Positions 9,247 to 19,585 of a stretch of DNA of 64,000 nucleotides are shown piece after piece. The first letter of the stretch is position 1. Each line of letters begins with the position of its first letter. The position numbers and the translations under genes were made by a program. Source of the stretch: Vulcanimicrobiota bacterium (GTDB taxonomy: Bacteria; Vulcanimicrobiota; Xenobia; Xenobiales; JADMJV01); contig JAHBVR010000004.1 in NCBI GenBank assembly GCA_019637395.1, positions 186,001 to 250,000 of the forward strand, given 5' to 3'. The notes under the pieces were generated by a model. That model did not search any database. It was not told where the DNA came from and saw only the letters and a list, made by a program, of their open reading frames with translations.

Positions 9247-10494
9247 GTGCAGTATCATTCCACCACTTCCCAAGCGGCTATGGACCTCGAGGAGCGCCAC
9301 GGCTCACACAACTACCACCCTCTGCCGGTGGTTCTCTCCAAAGGAGAGGGCATCTACATGTGGAGCCCCGAGGGCGAGCGCTACATCGACTTCCTGTCGG
9401 CCTATTCGGCGGTCAACCAGGGACACTGCCACCCGCGTATCATCAAGGCCCTGGTCGACCAGGCTTCCAAGCTGACCCTGACTTCGCGCGCTTTCCACAG
9501 CAATAACCTGGGCGTCTACTGTAAATACATCACCGAATATTTCGGCTATCAGCGCGTATTGCCCATGAATACCGGCGTCGAGGGTGGCGAAACCGCTCTC
9601 AAGCTGGCCCGCCGCTGGGGTTATTTGCACAAGGGAATCCCCGACGGTCAGGCCCGCGTGGTTTTCGTCTCGGGCAACTTCTGGGGACGCACCCTGGCTG
9701 CCATTTCTGCTTCTACTGACCCGGATTGCCACGATGGTTTTGGTCCTTACATGCCGGGCTTCGACATCATCCCCTATAACGATCTACCGGCCCTGGAAAA
9801 AGCCCTGCAGAACCCTCTGGTGTGCGCCTTCATGGTCGAACCCATTCAAGGCGAAGCCGGTGTGTTCGTGCCCGCCGACGGCTACCTGAAAGGTGTGCGC
9901 GAGCTGTGCACCAAGAACAAGGTGCTTATGATCGCTGACGAAATTCAGACCGGCCTGTGCCGCACCGGTAAGATGCTCTGCGTCGACCACGAGAACGTGC
10001 GCCCCGATCTGTTGATTTTGGGCAAGGCTTTGTCGGGTGGCGTGCTGCCCGTCTCGGCGGTGCTGGCCGACGACGAAGTAATCCTGGGTATCAAGCCCGG
10101 CGAACACGGCTCCACTTACGGCGGCAATCCGCTGGCCTGCGCAGTGGCCATCGAGTCCTTGCAGGTTCTCAAGGATGAGAAACTGGACGAGAACGCCGCC
10201 AGGATGGGCGAATTGTTGCGCGCCGGACTGCGCAAGATGGAGTATAAGTGGATCCACGAGATCCGCGGCAAGGGCCTGCTCAACGCCGTCGAAATCGACC
10301 ACGACGCCGGCGCCAACGCCTGGGATATCTGCGTGCAGATGAAAAACAACGGCCTGCTGGCTAAACCCACCCACGACAACATTATCCGCTTCGCTCCGCC
10401 GTTGGTCATCAACGAACAGCAACTGAACGACTCGCTGGCCATCATCACCAAGTCCTTCGCCCAGGTCGAAGAAGCCCGCATGGCCCGCTCCTGA
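9247..10494 (+). CDS. rocD: Ornithine--oxo-acid aminotransferase
   Basis: A PLP-dependent class III aminotransferase of about 415 residues, the usual length. It converts ornithine plus 2-oxoglutarate to glutamate semialdehyde and glutamate (arginine/ornithine catabolism or proline synthesis). Visible hallmarks: the N-terminal [17 protein letters not shown] block; [24 protein letters not shown]; the [12 protein letters not shown] block; and the PLP lysine in ILGKALSGG. The GTG at 9247 is preferred over the TTG at 9193 because an AAGGAG SD lies at the right distance. A long hairpin follows the stop. Confidence 0.92.
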   Translation: MQYHSTTSQAAMDLEERHGSHNYHPLPVVLSKGEGIYMWSPEGERYIDFLSAYSAVNQGHCHPRIIKALVDQASKLTLTSRAFHSNNLGVYCKYITEYFGYQRVLPMNTGVEGGETALKLARRWGYLHKGIPDGQARVVFVSGNFWGRTLAAISASTDPDCHDGFGPYMPGFDIIPYNDLPALEKALQNPLVCAFMVEPIQGEAGVFVPADGYLKGVRELCTKNKVLMIADEIQTGLCRTGKMLCVDHENVRPDLLILGKALSGGVLPVSAVLADDEVILGIKPGEHGSTYGGNPLACAVAIESLQVLKDEKLDENAARMGELLRAGLRKMEYKWIHEIRGKGLLNAVEIDHDAGANAWDICVQMKNNGLLAKPTHDNIIRFAPPLVINEQQLNDSLAIITKSFAQVEEARMARS

Positions 10495-10515
10495 GACCCT
10501 CGTCTCATCCCGCCG

Positions 10516-10563
10516 GGAGCTGGCTTTCGCAATCGCGAGAACGGCGATTCTTGAGCCAGCTCC
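10516..10563 (+). terminator. Long hairpin after the aminotransferase gene
   Basis: A perfect 10-bp outer stem (GGAGCTGGCT with AGCCAGCTCC) encloses an internal 6-bp stem (AATCGC with GCGATT, 10531-10549). It sits 20 bases after the stop of the aminotransferase gene and is the likely end of that transcript. There is no U-run behind it, so it would not be a classical intrinsic terminator; an mRNA-stabilising structure is equally possible. The remaining bases to 10732 show no gene. Confidence 0.45.
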
Positions 10564-10732
10564 TGGTCGGGTGACTGCCGGTTCTGCATGTCCCGCGCCG
10601 CGGACAGGAACATCAACAAATATGGGCCTGTGCGACTTCACCCCACCCTTAGAGCCAATGATGGCGGAGATCTACGCGATTCGCGATGAAATTAGCGCCC
10701 AAACCCGTGGTTGTTGATATGGGGCTGCGCCT

Positions 10733-11577
<845 letters not shown>

Positions 11578-11581
<4 letters not shown>

Positions 11582-12261
11582 GGCGAGATGCGCAGGCGCA
11601 GGAAATACTCGTGGGCGGGGCGTCCGCTCTGGCGGGATTTGAGAATGCGCGGGTGATCGGCGGCGATCTGGGATTGGTGCTGCACGATGGCGTCCAGTTT
11701 GCGGTTGAGGGTGTGGCGGATGTCGACTCTGACGTTGGCTTGCGGGCTGCCCCACAGGTAGACTTCGCGAACTTTGTGGGCGGTCAGGCCGGCGGCATGG
11801 TGGGCGGGAAAGTAGTGGGGATCGCGGGCTACTGGATAGACGGCGTCGAGCACACACTGGCCGACCGCCCGGTGATCGCGGTGGGCGATCTGAGGGCGGC
11901 TGCCGGGACGGCGATATTCCAGGGCCTCGGGGTTGTGGGTAAAGACGGCGTAGGGCTTCCTTTTGCGCAGGATGGCCACCAGTTTCTCCAGCAGATTCTG
12001 GTCGGCTTGCACTTCCCCGTCGGGTAGTCCCAGGAATTCGACGCTTTTGACTCCCAGCATCTGAGCTGCTTTTTGTTGCTCTTGCTGACGGGTTTGGATC
12101 AACAGGCATGGATCTTGAGTGGCATCGGGCGTGCCTTTGCTGCCGTCGGTCACGATCAGGTAATGAAATTCCCAGCCTTTTTCTCCCCAGGCGGCCACCG
12201 TGCCGCCTACGCCGAACTCGGGGTCGTCCGGATGGGCTCCAATGACCAGGGCCGTTTTCAC
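11578..12261 (-). CDS. PIG-L/LmbE family deacetylase
   Basis: 227 residues. The N-terminal AHPDD motif and the later HRDHR motif supply the zinc ligands and catalytic Asp of the PIG-L/LmbE family, which removes N-acetyl groups from GlcNAc-linked substrates, for example in glycolipid, mycothiol, bacillithiol or antibiotic pathways. The substrate cannot be inferred. It starts with GTG in a GTGA overlap with the methyltransferase stop and ends in a GTGA overlap with the desaturase, so all three are translationally coupled. Confidence 0.88.
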
Positions 12262-12842
12262 GCGCGGTATACCCAGGCGCTCCAGGGGCGCGCTTCCAAT
12301 CCGTCGCTGAAGCGCTGTTGCGTTTCCAGACGCCAGTCTTGCAGAGCCTCCTGGTAAAGGTGTTCGAGGTCGTCACGCAGCGAGAAGGCCAGCAGGCCAT
12401 TTGGTTTGAGCAAAGTTTTTAAGGTCGGCAGTATTTCTGGACCCAGGTGGCCTTCGGTCAAGATACCTACCGCCGTGATGGCGTCATAGTGGTTTTTCTC
12501 GAGCGGCACTGGCTCCAGCAGGTTGTGCTGGTAAAAATAACGGTAGACTCCGCGCTTCTTTGCCTGTTGCAGCATCTCCGGAGAAAAGTCCAGAGCGCTC
12601 AGGTTCGACTGGCCGTGCCGGTGCAGAAAATCGCCCATCAGTCCGGTGCCGGCGCCCACGTCCAGGATGCGGGCCTGCTCGGACAGGTAGGGGAGCAGGG
12701 TCTGGCCGACTTTGGCCGGCTTGTCCCAGCCCATTCCTTCCACCAGGTCGCGCTCGTAATGGACGGCCCACTCCTCATAGACCTGAAGCAGCTCCTGCGG
12801 GGATTTGGCCGCATAAACTCGGCCGAGATGTTCACCGGACAT
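12258..12842 (-). CDS. SAM-dependent class I methyltransferase
   Basis: 194 residues with a class I Rossmann motif I (ILDVGAGTGLMG), motif II region (LSALDFSPEML) and a YDAITAVGIL post-motif. It is like small UbiE/Williams-Beuren-type methyltransferases. The methyl acceptor is unknown. It is the first gene of the coupled operon with the PIG-L deacetylase and desaturase; the intergenic region to the divergent gene at 12915 is about 70 bases. Confidence 0.83.
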   Translation of the reverse strand: MSGEHLGRVYAAKSPQELLQVYEEWAVHYERDLVEGMGWDKPAKVGQTLLPYLSEQARILDVGAGTGLMGDFLHRHGQSNLSALDFSPEMLQQAKKRGVYRYFYQHNLLEPVPLEKNHYDAITAVGILTEGHLGPEILPTLKTLLKPNGLLAFSLRDDLEHLYQEALQDWRLETQQRFSDGLEARPWSAWVYRA

Positions 12843-12914
12843 CGGTCTGCCTTGGCCCCAGGATAAGCAATTTCCTGGTGGGAATGGAGGGCTGCGCTCC
12901 GAATCAGATCGGCT

Positions 12915-13574
12915 ATGCGCTGGCTCGTATTCCTGGCGGCTTTATCCTGGGGAGTGGCTCAAGCTTATGAGGCGCCGCAGATCTGGGTTCTGGACGGTGC
13001 TTCGCTGGCTTACAGTCGGGCTCAGATCGAGCAAGTTTTGGGACCCCCGCGGGCGGATCGGCCGCTTAAGATGACCATCGGCGGAGAAACCTGGGAGTAT
13101 ACCTATGCCAATGGCCTGAAGGCGGATTTTCGTGATCAGGACCGGGGGCGTCACGCCATGGTGCTGGTGGGGCGGCAAGTTACTTCCCGCGGCCTGCCTC
13201 TGTGCCAGGCAGGCATCGGGCGCGCGCATTTTATCGAGGTGATGGGCGGTCCTCCGCTGGCTCAGAATGACGGCCAGGTGGTCTACTACGACGAGGGGCG
13301 CCAGGCTTATCTGACGGGCTACTTTGTCGACGGCAAAGCGCGCGAATTCGTGCTCAGCCGCTTTCGTATAGACAAAGTGGGGGGTCCAGGGGGGCGCGTT
13401 AGCTCCCCCTGGCACATCAAGTGGGGGGGCGTATCAAGTAGGCCTTGGCGGCCGGCTGTGCGAAGCGGCGCTGCATGGAAAGAGTGCTCGGCCGTATCTC
13501 CGTCAATCCGAGGGGGTTTGGTTTTCTCAATTACGACGGCGATAAGACCGCCTTCATTGTGCCTCCCGACCTGA
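12915..13574 (+). CDS. Secreted hypothetical protein with two SmpA/BamE-like repeats (3' end doubtful)
   Basis: A signal peptide (MRWLVFLAALSWGVAQA) is followed by two short similar units: one with a SRAQIEQVLGPP start and a strand pair (ETWEYTYANG), one with GRAHFIEVMGGPP and VVYYDEGR. The shape recalls SmpA/OmlA-like outer-membrane assembly folds. Past about residue 155 the sequence loses this character, runs through a G-rich hairpin (13386-13412), and overlaps the RNase gene by 100 bases in another frame. A one-base shift in the G-run before the hairpin would end the protein at 13399-13401 instead. An indel is therefore suspected. Confidence 0.5.
   Translation: MRWLVFLAALSWGVAQAYEAPQIWVLDGASLAYSRAQIEQVLGPPRADRPLKMTIGGETWEYTYANGLKADFRDQDRGRHAMVLVGRQVTSRGLPLCQAGIGRAHFIEVMGGPPLAQNDGQVVYYDEGRQAYLTGYFVDGKAREFVLSRFRIDKVGGPGGRVSSPWHIKWGGVSSRPWRPAVRSGAAWKECSAVSPSIRGGLVFSITTAIRPPSLCLPT
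13386..13412 (+). terminator. G/C hairpin near the true end of the upstream gene
   Basis: CCAGGGGG pairs perfectly with CCCCCTGG across an 11-base loop. There is no U-run. It lies inside the apparent 3' coding end of the preceding secreted protein gene, which suggests that gene really ends about here. Confidence 0.3.
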
Positions 13575-15328
13575 ATCCGTTTTTGGATGGCGATCTGGTC
13601 AGCGCCCGGGTGGTGCCGGCCGAGAACGGGCGCTTCAACGCTACTGACCTGGCCCTGGAGGAGCGCACTCGCGGGGAGCTATTTGGCAGTATCGTCTTGC
13701 GCGGCCGCAAGCCTTTTCTCAAGGTCGATCGCCTCGTCTCCAACACGGATTGGCCCCTGCTGCAAAATGAGCTGGAGTTGGAGGAAGGCTTGTATCTGGT
13801 GGCCGCGCTGGAGGGCACCAAACTGGTGCCGCTGCGCATCATCGAAACCGAGGCCGACCTGGGTTTGGAGCGTTGCGGTGTACGCCACGGCATTCGCTCC
13901 GTCTTTCCCGAAGAAGTGCTCGAGCAGGCCCGCGCCGCTTCCTTGCCGCTGGCCTCCACCCGGCGCGATTTGCGGGAGTTACCAACGGTGACCATCGATG
14001 CTCCCTCTACGACCGATATTGACGATGCGCTTTCGGCGCTGCCTCCCGAGGCCGATGGAGCCCTGCGCGTGCTGGTTTCGATTGCGGACGTGGACGCGCT
14101 CGTGCCCGAAGGCTCCGCTCTGGACCTGGAAGCGCGCCGGCGCGCCACCAGCGTTTATATGGCCGGCAAGGTCATTCCCATGTTGCCTGAAGAGCTTTCT
14201 TCGGCGGCCGTCAGCCTGCTGCCCCAGGCGGAGCGCCTGACTTTGACGGCCGAGCTGCGGATCGACCCGGAGGGCCAGATCACGGCCGTGGACGTTTATG
14301 AGAGTGTCATCCGCTCGCACGCCCGCTTGAGCTACGAGGCTGTCAGCGCCTTTCTGCTGGGCGAAGGGCCTGAGGCCGTGCCGGAAGGGGTGGCTCCGAC
14401 CGTGCGCCGGCTGCGCACGGCGGCGGCCCGCCTGTCGCTGGTGCGGGCCGCTCGCGGCGGTGTCGAGCTGGCCAGCGAGGAAGCTTACGTTTCCTTCGAC
14501 CCCACCACCCGCCAGCCCACCGGGCTGGAGCCGCGAGGGGAAACGATGGCTCATCGCATTGTCGAGCGCTTGATGGTGGCCGCCAACGAGGCCATCGCCA
14601 CCTGGCTGGTGGACCGCGGCTTGCCGGGGATGTTCCGCGTGCATGCTGAGCCGGATACGGAAAAGGTGCGGATGCTGGCCGCTTCAGCCCGCCACTTCGG
14701 CATCGAAGCCGGCTTTGGTCCGCGCCTGACCTCGCGCGGGCTGGCCGCTTTCGAGGCGCAATATCGCGGCACCAGCGTGGCCCTGGCCCTGCGCACCGTG
14801 CTGGGGCGCACTTTGGGGCCGGCTCACTATACGCCCGTGGCCGGCCAGCACTTTGGCCTGGGTGCTCCGCTCTACCTGCACTTCACCAGCCCGATTCGGC
14901 GTTACGCCGACCTGGTGGTGCACCGCATCATCAAGCGCTACCTGGCCGGGGATCGCAGTCAAGCACCGGATGCTCCGCTGCTGCAGGAACTGGCCGTGCA
15001 TCTGAACTCGGCCACCTGGAAAGCCAGTAAGGCCGAGAGCGAGCGCATGCGCATGCTGGTGGCGCGCATTTTCCGCGAGCGCATCGGCGAGGTGGTGGAA
15101 GGCAATGTGGTGGCCATCAAGCCTTTCGGCCTGGTGCTGCAAATGGCCGGCACCGGGGCCACCGGCACCATCGCCAGCGATTCTCTGCCTCACGGACCAT
15201 ACCGCATGGAGCGGCACGGCCAGGAACTGGTGGGCGCAGGCCACAGCTACGCGGTAGGCGACTATCTCGAGGCCCGAGTGGTGAATACCAATGAAGACCT
15301 GGGCCGAGTGGACTTAGAGCTGGTCTAG
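13475..15328 (+). CDS. RNase II/R family 3'-5' exoribonuclease
   Basis: About 617 residues. Order: an OB/cold-shock-like N-terminal domain (GRISVNPRGFGFL); the RNB catalytic domain from about residue 165, with the metal-binding Asp cluster in DAPSTTDIDDAL; a late RNB block (LHFTSPIRRYADLVVHR); and a C-terminal S1 domain (GEVVEGNVVAIKPFGLVLQM). It degrades single-stranded RNA processively. It lacks the N-terminal helix-turn-helix and basic tail of E. coli RNase R, so it is a compact form. The ATG at 13475 is chosen because homologues begin with the OB domain at this point. Confidence 0.9.
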   Translation: MERVLGRISVNPRGFGFLNYDGDKTAFIVPPDLNPFLDGDLVSARVVPAENGRFNATDLALEERTRGELFGSIVLRGRKPFLKVDRLVSNTDWPLLQNELELEEGLYLVAALEGTKLVPLRIIETEADLGLERCGVRHGIRSVFPEEVLEQARAASLPLASTRRDLRELPTVTIDAPSTTDIDDALSALPPEADGALRVLVSIADVDALVPEGSALDLEARRRATSVYMAGKVIPMLPEELSSAAVSLLPQAERLTLTAELRIDPEGQITAVDVYESVIRSHARLSYEAVSAFLLGEGPEAVPEGVAPTVRRLRTAAARLSLVRAARGGVELASEEAYVSFDPTTRQPTGLEPRGETMAHRIVERLMVAANEAIATWLVDRGLPGMFRVHAEPDTEKVRMLAASARHFGIEAGFGPRLTSRGLAAFEAQYRGTSVALALRTVLGRTLGPAHYTPVAGQHFGLGAPLYLHFTSPIRRYADLVVHRIIKRYLAGDRSQAPDAPLLQELAVHLNSATWKASKAESERMRMLVARIFRERIGEVVEGNVVAIKPFGLVLQMAGTGATGTIASDSLPHGPYRMERHGQELVGAGHSYAVGDYLEARVVNTNEDLGRVDLELV

Positions 15329-15372
15329 CCAGGCTTTCAGGGCGCGGTTCCACTTCGACTTCCACGACCAGC

Positions 15373-15576
15373 TCAGGAGCAGGATGTCGAGAGAGAGCCA
15401 GGTCCTGGAGAGGCCGGATGGTGACAGCCTCTTTGCAGATCCTCGCGCCGAAAAGTGGTAGAGCCCGTGTCCTGCCAATCCATGCCTGCTCGGTCGGCCA
15501 GTGCGTTCACCAGCAATCTGGGGGAGCTGGAGTCCTGGTTCTCCTTCAGGAGCCGCTCATAGGTTTCCCCAGTCAC
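15373..15576 (-). pseudogene. Possible gene remnant between RNase and LigD genes
   Basis: The 296 bases between 15329 and 15624 hold only a 67-codon minus-strand frame. The first part (TYERLLKENQDSSSPRLLVN) looks protein-like and the tail does not. A second frame continues in plausible sequence after about 15430, which suggests a frameshifted remnant. I do not recognise the family and cannot exclude that it is non-coding. Confidence 0.2.
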
Positions 15577-15624
15577 AGCGAGAATGCACCATCTCTGGTA
15601 AGTTCTTTCTTCGGGTTGTTCCCC

Positions 15625-17943
15625 TCAGGCCAGCAACTCTCCGGCCCGCGCCACCGCTCCTTCCAGGCGCTGAGGCTGCATGGCCGCCAGCAGATCTCCC
15701 CGTTGCGCAAAACGGGCCGGGGCCGTCAGCGCGGTGAAAGTCCGAAAATCGAGACTGGGCGTGACTTCCTCCCAGAGCAAAGGAGTGCTGACCAGGGCGC
15801 CGGCCACCGGGCGCACCGAGTAGGCGGCGGCGGTAGTGGCGCCGCGCCGGTTTTGGGGAGCGTCCAGATAGACCCGGTTTTTGGCGCGTTTGCCCGGGTC
15901 GCGCCGTAAGGTGAAGAGGTCCGGATGGCGTTGCCGGGCGATGGTGCCGATGACGGTGGCCAGCGTGCGCGTGAGTTCGAATTCATAGCCCGGTATCACC
16001 GGCACGTAGATATGGAGCCCGCGTGACCCGCTGGTTTTGGGATAGCCGCGCAATCCCAGCTCGTCCAGCACTTGCTTGACGGCCAGCGCCCCCCGGATCA
16101 GTTGGGCGAAATCACAGTCGGAGGGGTCGAGATCGAGCATCATCAGATCCGGGGAATCGAGATTCTGAATGCGGCTGAGCCAGGGGTTGTGGTCGATGCA
16201 GCCCAGGTTGACCAGGAAAAGCAGCGAGGCGCGGTCGTTGCACAGAGGCGTTTCCTTGCGTTCCCCGCGCAGGTTTTCGAGAGGATAGGTGAGCATCCAG
16301 GACGGGAAATGGGCGTAGGCTTTTTTCTGGAAAAAGAACCCCGCTTCGATGCCGTCGGGATAGCGCTTCAGCGAGAGCGGGCGGTCGCGCAGGTGGGGGA
16401 GAATATAGTCGGCCACCTGCTCGTAGTAGTCAAGAATTTGTCCTTTGCTGATGCCATCGCCGGGAAACCAGATTTTGTCGAGGTTGGTGAGGGTGGGCCG
16501 GGCGACCTCGTCTTCGACCAGACCGTGGTAGATGGGCGCGCGTAAAATCCCCTGCCGGGTCACTTCCTGGTAGAGAACCTGACATTGGAAGGTCGGTTCA
16601 ACCCAGTATTTTGCGCCCGGCGGTGGTTCTGAAAAGGGACAGGTATGGCTGGGCTTGAGCAAACCCTGGAGGCGCTCCAGTTCCTCTTGCGTGAAGCCCG
16701 AGCCGACGTTACCGATGTGCCTGAGCCTGTCGCCTTCGCGAACCCCCAACATCAGCGCCCCGAAATACATGCGCCCGCCCTCGGGAGGCGTCACCCCTCC
16801 GATGACGGCCTCTATTTCCTGGCGGGTCTTGACTTTAATCCAATCACTGCTGCGTTTGCCGGTGTAAGGAGCCGCTTTGCGTTTGGCCACGATGCCTTCC
16901 AGCCCGCGTTCTCTAACCAGCTCATAAAAAGCCAGACCATCGCCCTCGATGGTTTGCGAGAGGCGGACCCAGGAAGAAGTTCGCAGTCCTTCTTCCAAGA
17001 ACTGACGGCGCAGACTCCAGGGCACTCCGCGCAGGTCATAGCCGTCCAGATAGAGCAGATCGAAGGCGTAGAAAAGCACCGGGTTGCTCAGATCGGGTCG
17101 GGTGGCCTGGGAACGCGTCTGCAATTTTTGAAATTGTGGAATGCCCTCGGCGTCCAGACAGACGATTTCTCCATCCAGCACGTATTCGCGCGCCGGGAAG
17201 GCGGAGTTGAGGATGGCCAGCTCCGGCATGGAGCGCAGCAGCGAGTTGCCTTTGCGCGAGAGCAGGCGCAATTCACCCTCCTGGCGGAAAGCCAGGGCGC
17301 GAAAGCCATCCCACTTCATTTCGAAAGCGAAGTCGGGACTGGAGAAGGCTTCTCCCGGCTGAGCCAGCATGGGCTCGAGCCAGCGCGGAAACGGGGCGGC
17401 CACGGCACTCTCCGGTAGCGGGTGTTTTTCCCACCAGAGCTCCAGGCTCAGTTGTTCCGGATCCCAGGCCGGGTCGGCGAATTCGTCAGGTTTTTTGATC
17501 CAAAGCCAGTGCTTGTCCTGGTGGGTGCGCACCAGCACGAAGTCTCCTCGAACGCGTGTTCCGTGGAAGGTGAGCTTGAGATCGCCCTTGAGAAATTGCT
17601 TATCAAAATTGGAGCACTGGTAGGTTCCGCTATCCCAGAGATCCATCCGGCCGGCGCCGTAGTTGCCGGCCGGGATGGTTCCCTGGAAATGCAGGTATTC
17701 CAGGGGGTGGTCTTCGGTGTGCACGGCCAGGCGTTTGACCTCGGGATCCAGGCTGGGCCCGCGCGGCACGGCCCAGGATTTGAGCACACCCTCGTGTTCC
17801 AGGCGCAGGTCGTAGTGCAGGCGCCGGGCATCATGGCGCTGGATGCAAAAGCGTGGAAGCTCGCTGGCGGGAGTGTCTTCTGCTCCAGTGGGTTCGGGAG
17901 TTTTGTCCAGGTTGCGCTTGGCTTGATAATCCTCGAGGGGCAC
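15625..17943 (-). CDS. ligD: Multifunctional NHEJ DNA ligase D (PE-LIG-POL)
   Basis: 772 residues in the Pseudomonas-type order. 3'-phosphoesterase domain at about 10-150 (FCIQRHDARRLHYDLRLE). ATP-dependent ligase with adenylation motif EMKWDGFRAL near residue 209, plus its OB domain to about 450. AEP-type polymerase/primase at about 490-772 with the metal-binding LDLDPSD motif. It processes, fills and seals double-strand breaks with Ku. It begins with GTG, and its first base is the last base of the Ku stop codon (TAGTG), so the pair is tightly coupled. Confidence 0.95.
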   Translation of the reverse strand: MPLEDYQAKRNLDKTPEPTGAEDTPASELPRFCIQRHDARRLHYDLRLEHEGVLKSWAVPRGPSLDPEVKRLAVHTEDHPLEYLHFQGTIPAGNYGAGRMDLWDSGTYQCSNFDKQFLKGDLKLTFHGTRVRGDFVLVRTHQDKHWLWIKKPDEFADPAWDPEQLSLELWWEKHPLPESAVAAPFPRWLEPMLAQPGEAFSSPDFAFEMKWDGFRALAFRQEGELRLLSRKGNSLLRSMPELAILNSAFPAREYVLDGEIVCLDAEGIPQFQKLQTRSQATRPDLSNPVLFYAFDLLYLDGYDLRGVPWSLRRQFLEEGLRTSSWVRLSQTIEGDGLAFYELVRERGLEGIVAKRKAAPYTGKRSSDWIKVKTRQEIEAVIGGVTPPEGGRMYFGALMLGVREGDRLRHIGNVGSGFTQEELERLQGLLKPSHTCPFSEPPPGAKYWVEPTFQCQVLYQEVTRQGILRAPIYHGLVEDEVARPTLTNLDKIWFPGDGISKGQILDYYEQVADYILPHLRDRPLSLKRYPDGIEAGFFFQKKAYAHFPSWMLTYPLENLRGERKETPLCNDRASLLFLVNLGCIDHNPWLSRIQNLDSPDLMMLDLDPSDCDFAQLIRGALAVKQVLDELGLRGYPKTSGSRGLHIYVPVIPGYEFELTRTLATVIGTIARQRHPDLFTLRRDPGKRAKNRVYLDAPQNRRGATTAAAYSVRPVAGALVSTPLLWEEVTPSLDFRTFTALTAPARFAQRGDLLAAMQPQRLEGAVARAGELLA

Positions 17944-18749
17944 TATTGGGCCTGGGCCGTCACGCTCGCATCAACCACCTGTTGGGTGCGCTCCAGGCTG
18001 GCCTTGAGGGCGGCCATGAGATCCATGGCCGGCGGCGGAGCACTGGGCGCGATGGCCGCGATGGTTTGCCCTTGCGCCTTGGCGGCGATCATGCTGGTCA
18101 CGTTCGCGCGGTAGCTGTCGTGGTATTTGCTGGGGTCGAAAGGGCCGGCCAGCGAGGAGATAAAGAGTTTACCCAGTTCCAGCTCTTTGTCGGTCAGCTG
18201 CACCCCGTCGTTCTGGCCATAGTCGGCCACCTGGCGCACTTCATCCTGGTAATACAGGGTATGCAACATGAGACCGAGGCCCGAAGGGCGTACGATCACG
18301 ATGTGCTCCCTGTTGGCCTTGGAGAGTTTGGCGATGGCCGCATACTGCATTTCCTGCAGCGATTTTTGCAGCAGAAAGTAAGGTTTTTCGCCGGCTTTGG
18401 TCTCCGCCACCAGGTAGTAGGAAGTGTCGAAATAGACCGGGTCGACTTCCTCGAGTTTGACGAACTCGAGCACTTCCATGGAGGAGCCCGATTCGGGGGT
18501 GATGGCCTGCAGATCGCCTTCTTCGATGAGCACGAACCGGCCGCCCTCGACCTCGGCCCCTTTGACCAGTTCACTGCGTTCCACGGTTTTTTCGCAGCTG
18601 GGACAAAAAAGCTTCTGCTTGACCCGGCTGCCGCAAGCCTTGTGCAGTTGATTGAAAGAAACCGTCTCGGAACGAGCGGCAGCGTAAAGACGAACGGGCA
18701 CGGACACAAGTCCGAAGGTGAGATGCCCTTTCCAAACCGTTTGAGCCAT
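17943..18749 (-). CDS. ku: Ku DNA end-binding protein
   Basis: 268 residues with the bacterial Ku core: N-terminal WKGHLTFGLVSVPVRLY, then FNQLHKACGSRV and a CPSCEKTVERSELVKG block, and the later SLAGPFDPSKYHDSYR region. Ku forms a dimer ring on broken ends and recruits LigD. The C-terminal tail after residue 230 is short and Ala-rich rather than strongly basic. It is the upstream gene of the ku-ligD operon. Confidence 0.95.
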   Translation of the reverse strand: MAQTVWKGHLTFGLVSVPVRLYAAARSETVSFNQLHKACGSRVKQKLFCPSCEKTVERSELVKGAEVEGGRFVLIEEGDLQAITPESGSSMEVLEFVKLEEVDPVYFDTSYYLVAETKAGEKPYFLLQKSLQEMQYAAIAKLSKANREHIVIVRPSGLGLMLHTLYYQDEVRQVADYGQNDGVQLTDKELELGKLFISSLAGPFDPSKYHDSYRANVTSMIAAKAQGQTIAAIAPSAPPPAMDLMAALKASLERTQQVVDASVTAQAQ

Positions 18750-18825
18750 GGGGATGTGTTTCTGTTAGCGTTTGCCGCATCCTGTTGGGGAGGCTGCCGC
18801 GGTCCGGGCTTAGAAGTCATCGCCT

Positions 18826-19029
18826 ATGCACCTGCCCGGGGACGCCGCTCGCCAGCTCGACAGTTCGGTGGAAAGCCGGATTAACTGGTATTTTGAAGCG
18901 GCCACTCTAGCTTTTGAGCTGTCGGTTCGGGCCACCATGCAGGAACGCGGATGCTCCCAAGAGGAGGCGGTGGCCTGGTTGGATCAGGTCTATCGCCGGC
19001 GGTTTGAGGAAAAACTACGTGGGCGATAG
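18826..19029 (+). CDS. Small helical protein upstream of nucleotidyltransferase
   Basis: 67 residues, predicted mostly helical and charged (QEEAVAWLDQVYRRRFEEKL). Its end overlaps the GTG start of the nucleotidyltransferase by 11 bases, so the two are likely coupled. The arrangement recalls two-component toxin-antitoxin or AbiE-like modules where a small partner precedes a nucleotidyltransferase, but I do not recognise this protein itself. Confidence 0.5.
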   Translation: MHLPGDAARQLDSSVESRINWYFEAATLAFELSVRATMQERGCSQEEAVAWLDQVYRRRFEEKLRGR

Positions 19030-19585
19030 GCTCTTTGGGGCTCTGCAAGGAGCGCTGGCGGCCCTGGACTCGGTGGGCTCGGACTATGCGCTGATTGGTG
19101 GGTTCGCCGCCGCTATCCGAGGACGCCTGCGGTTCACTCAGGATCTGGACCTTCTGGTTCTGTCCCTGGTCGAGAACAGTCCGCGATTCGTGGTAGCCTT
19201 TCGCGACCAGGGTTTTGCTCATATGGATCGGGCCGACCGGCATCGTCTGGACGAGGTGGACCTTTTACGCTTCTGGTTGCCGCAAGATACGACGATGACC
19301 TCGATCGGTGTCGATATTCAATTACCTCGAGTGGCTCATCTGGAGGGGATTGTCAAGCGAGCTACCGTTGAGGACTATCAAGGTCTCAAGTTAAGGGTAG
19401 CCACTAGAGATGACTTGATATTACTGAAAATCGGCGCCTGGAGGCCGATTGACCGGGCTGATGCCATCGAGTTGGCGGCGATTTCACCTGCATCCGTGGA
19501 TTGGAAGCACCTGGAAAAGGAAGCACGCCAGCGCGGCTGGTCCGATCGATTCGAGGAGGTACGTCAGAGCGTAAATTGGGCTTGA
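19019..19585 (+). CDS. AbiEii-like/DUF6036-type nucleotidyltransferase
   Basis: About 188 residues. The core pattern is a helix, then YALIGGFAAAIRGRLRFTQDLDLLV. This is the GG(x)A..G...T.D.D signature of minimal and AbiEii-like nucleotidyltransferases, with two catalytic Asp in QDLDL; a third acidic residue may lie in GVDIQL. These enzymes transfer nucleotides to tRNA or proteins, and many are toxins. The GTG at 19019 is preferred, since earlier codons lie inside the upstream small gene. Its 3' end overlaps the convergent kinase gene by 22 bases. Confidence 0.65.
   Translation: MGDRLFGALQGALAALDSVGSDYALIGGFAAAIRGRLRFTQDLDLLVLSLVENSPRFVVAFRDQGFAHMDRADRHRLDEVDLLRFWLPQDTTMTSIGVDIQLPRVAHLEGIVKRATVEDYQGLKLRVATRDDLILLKIGAWRPIDRADAIELAAISPASVDWKHLEKEARQRGWSDRFEEVRQSVNWA

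Noticed and set aside
11582-12400. N-terminal 270-codon extension of the desaturase frame
   Set aside because: It overlaps the methyltransferase and PIG-L genes in another frame, is Arg/Pro-rich, and the GTGA overlap at 11578 gives a sound start.
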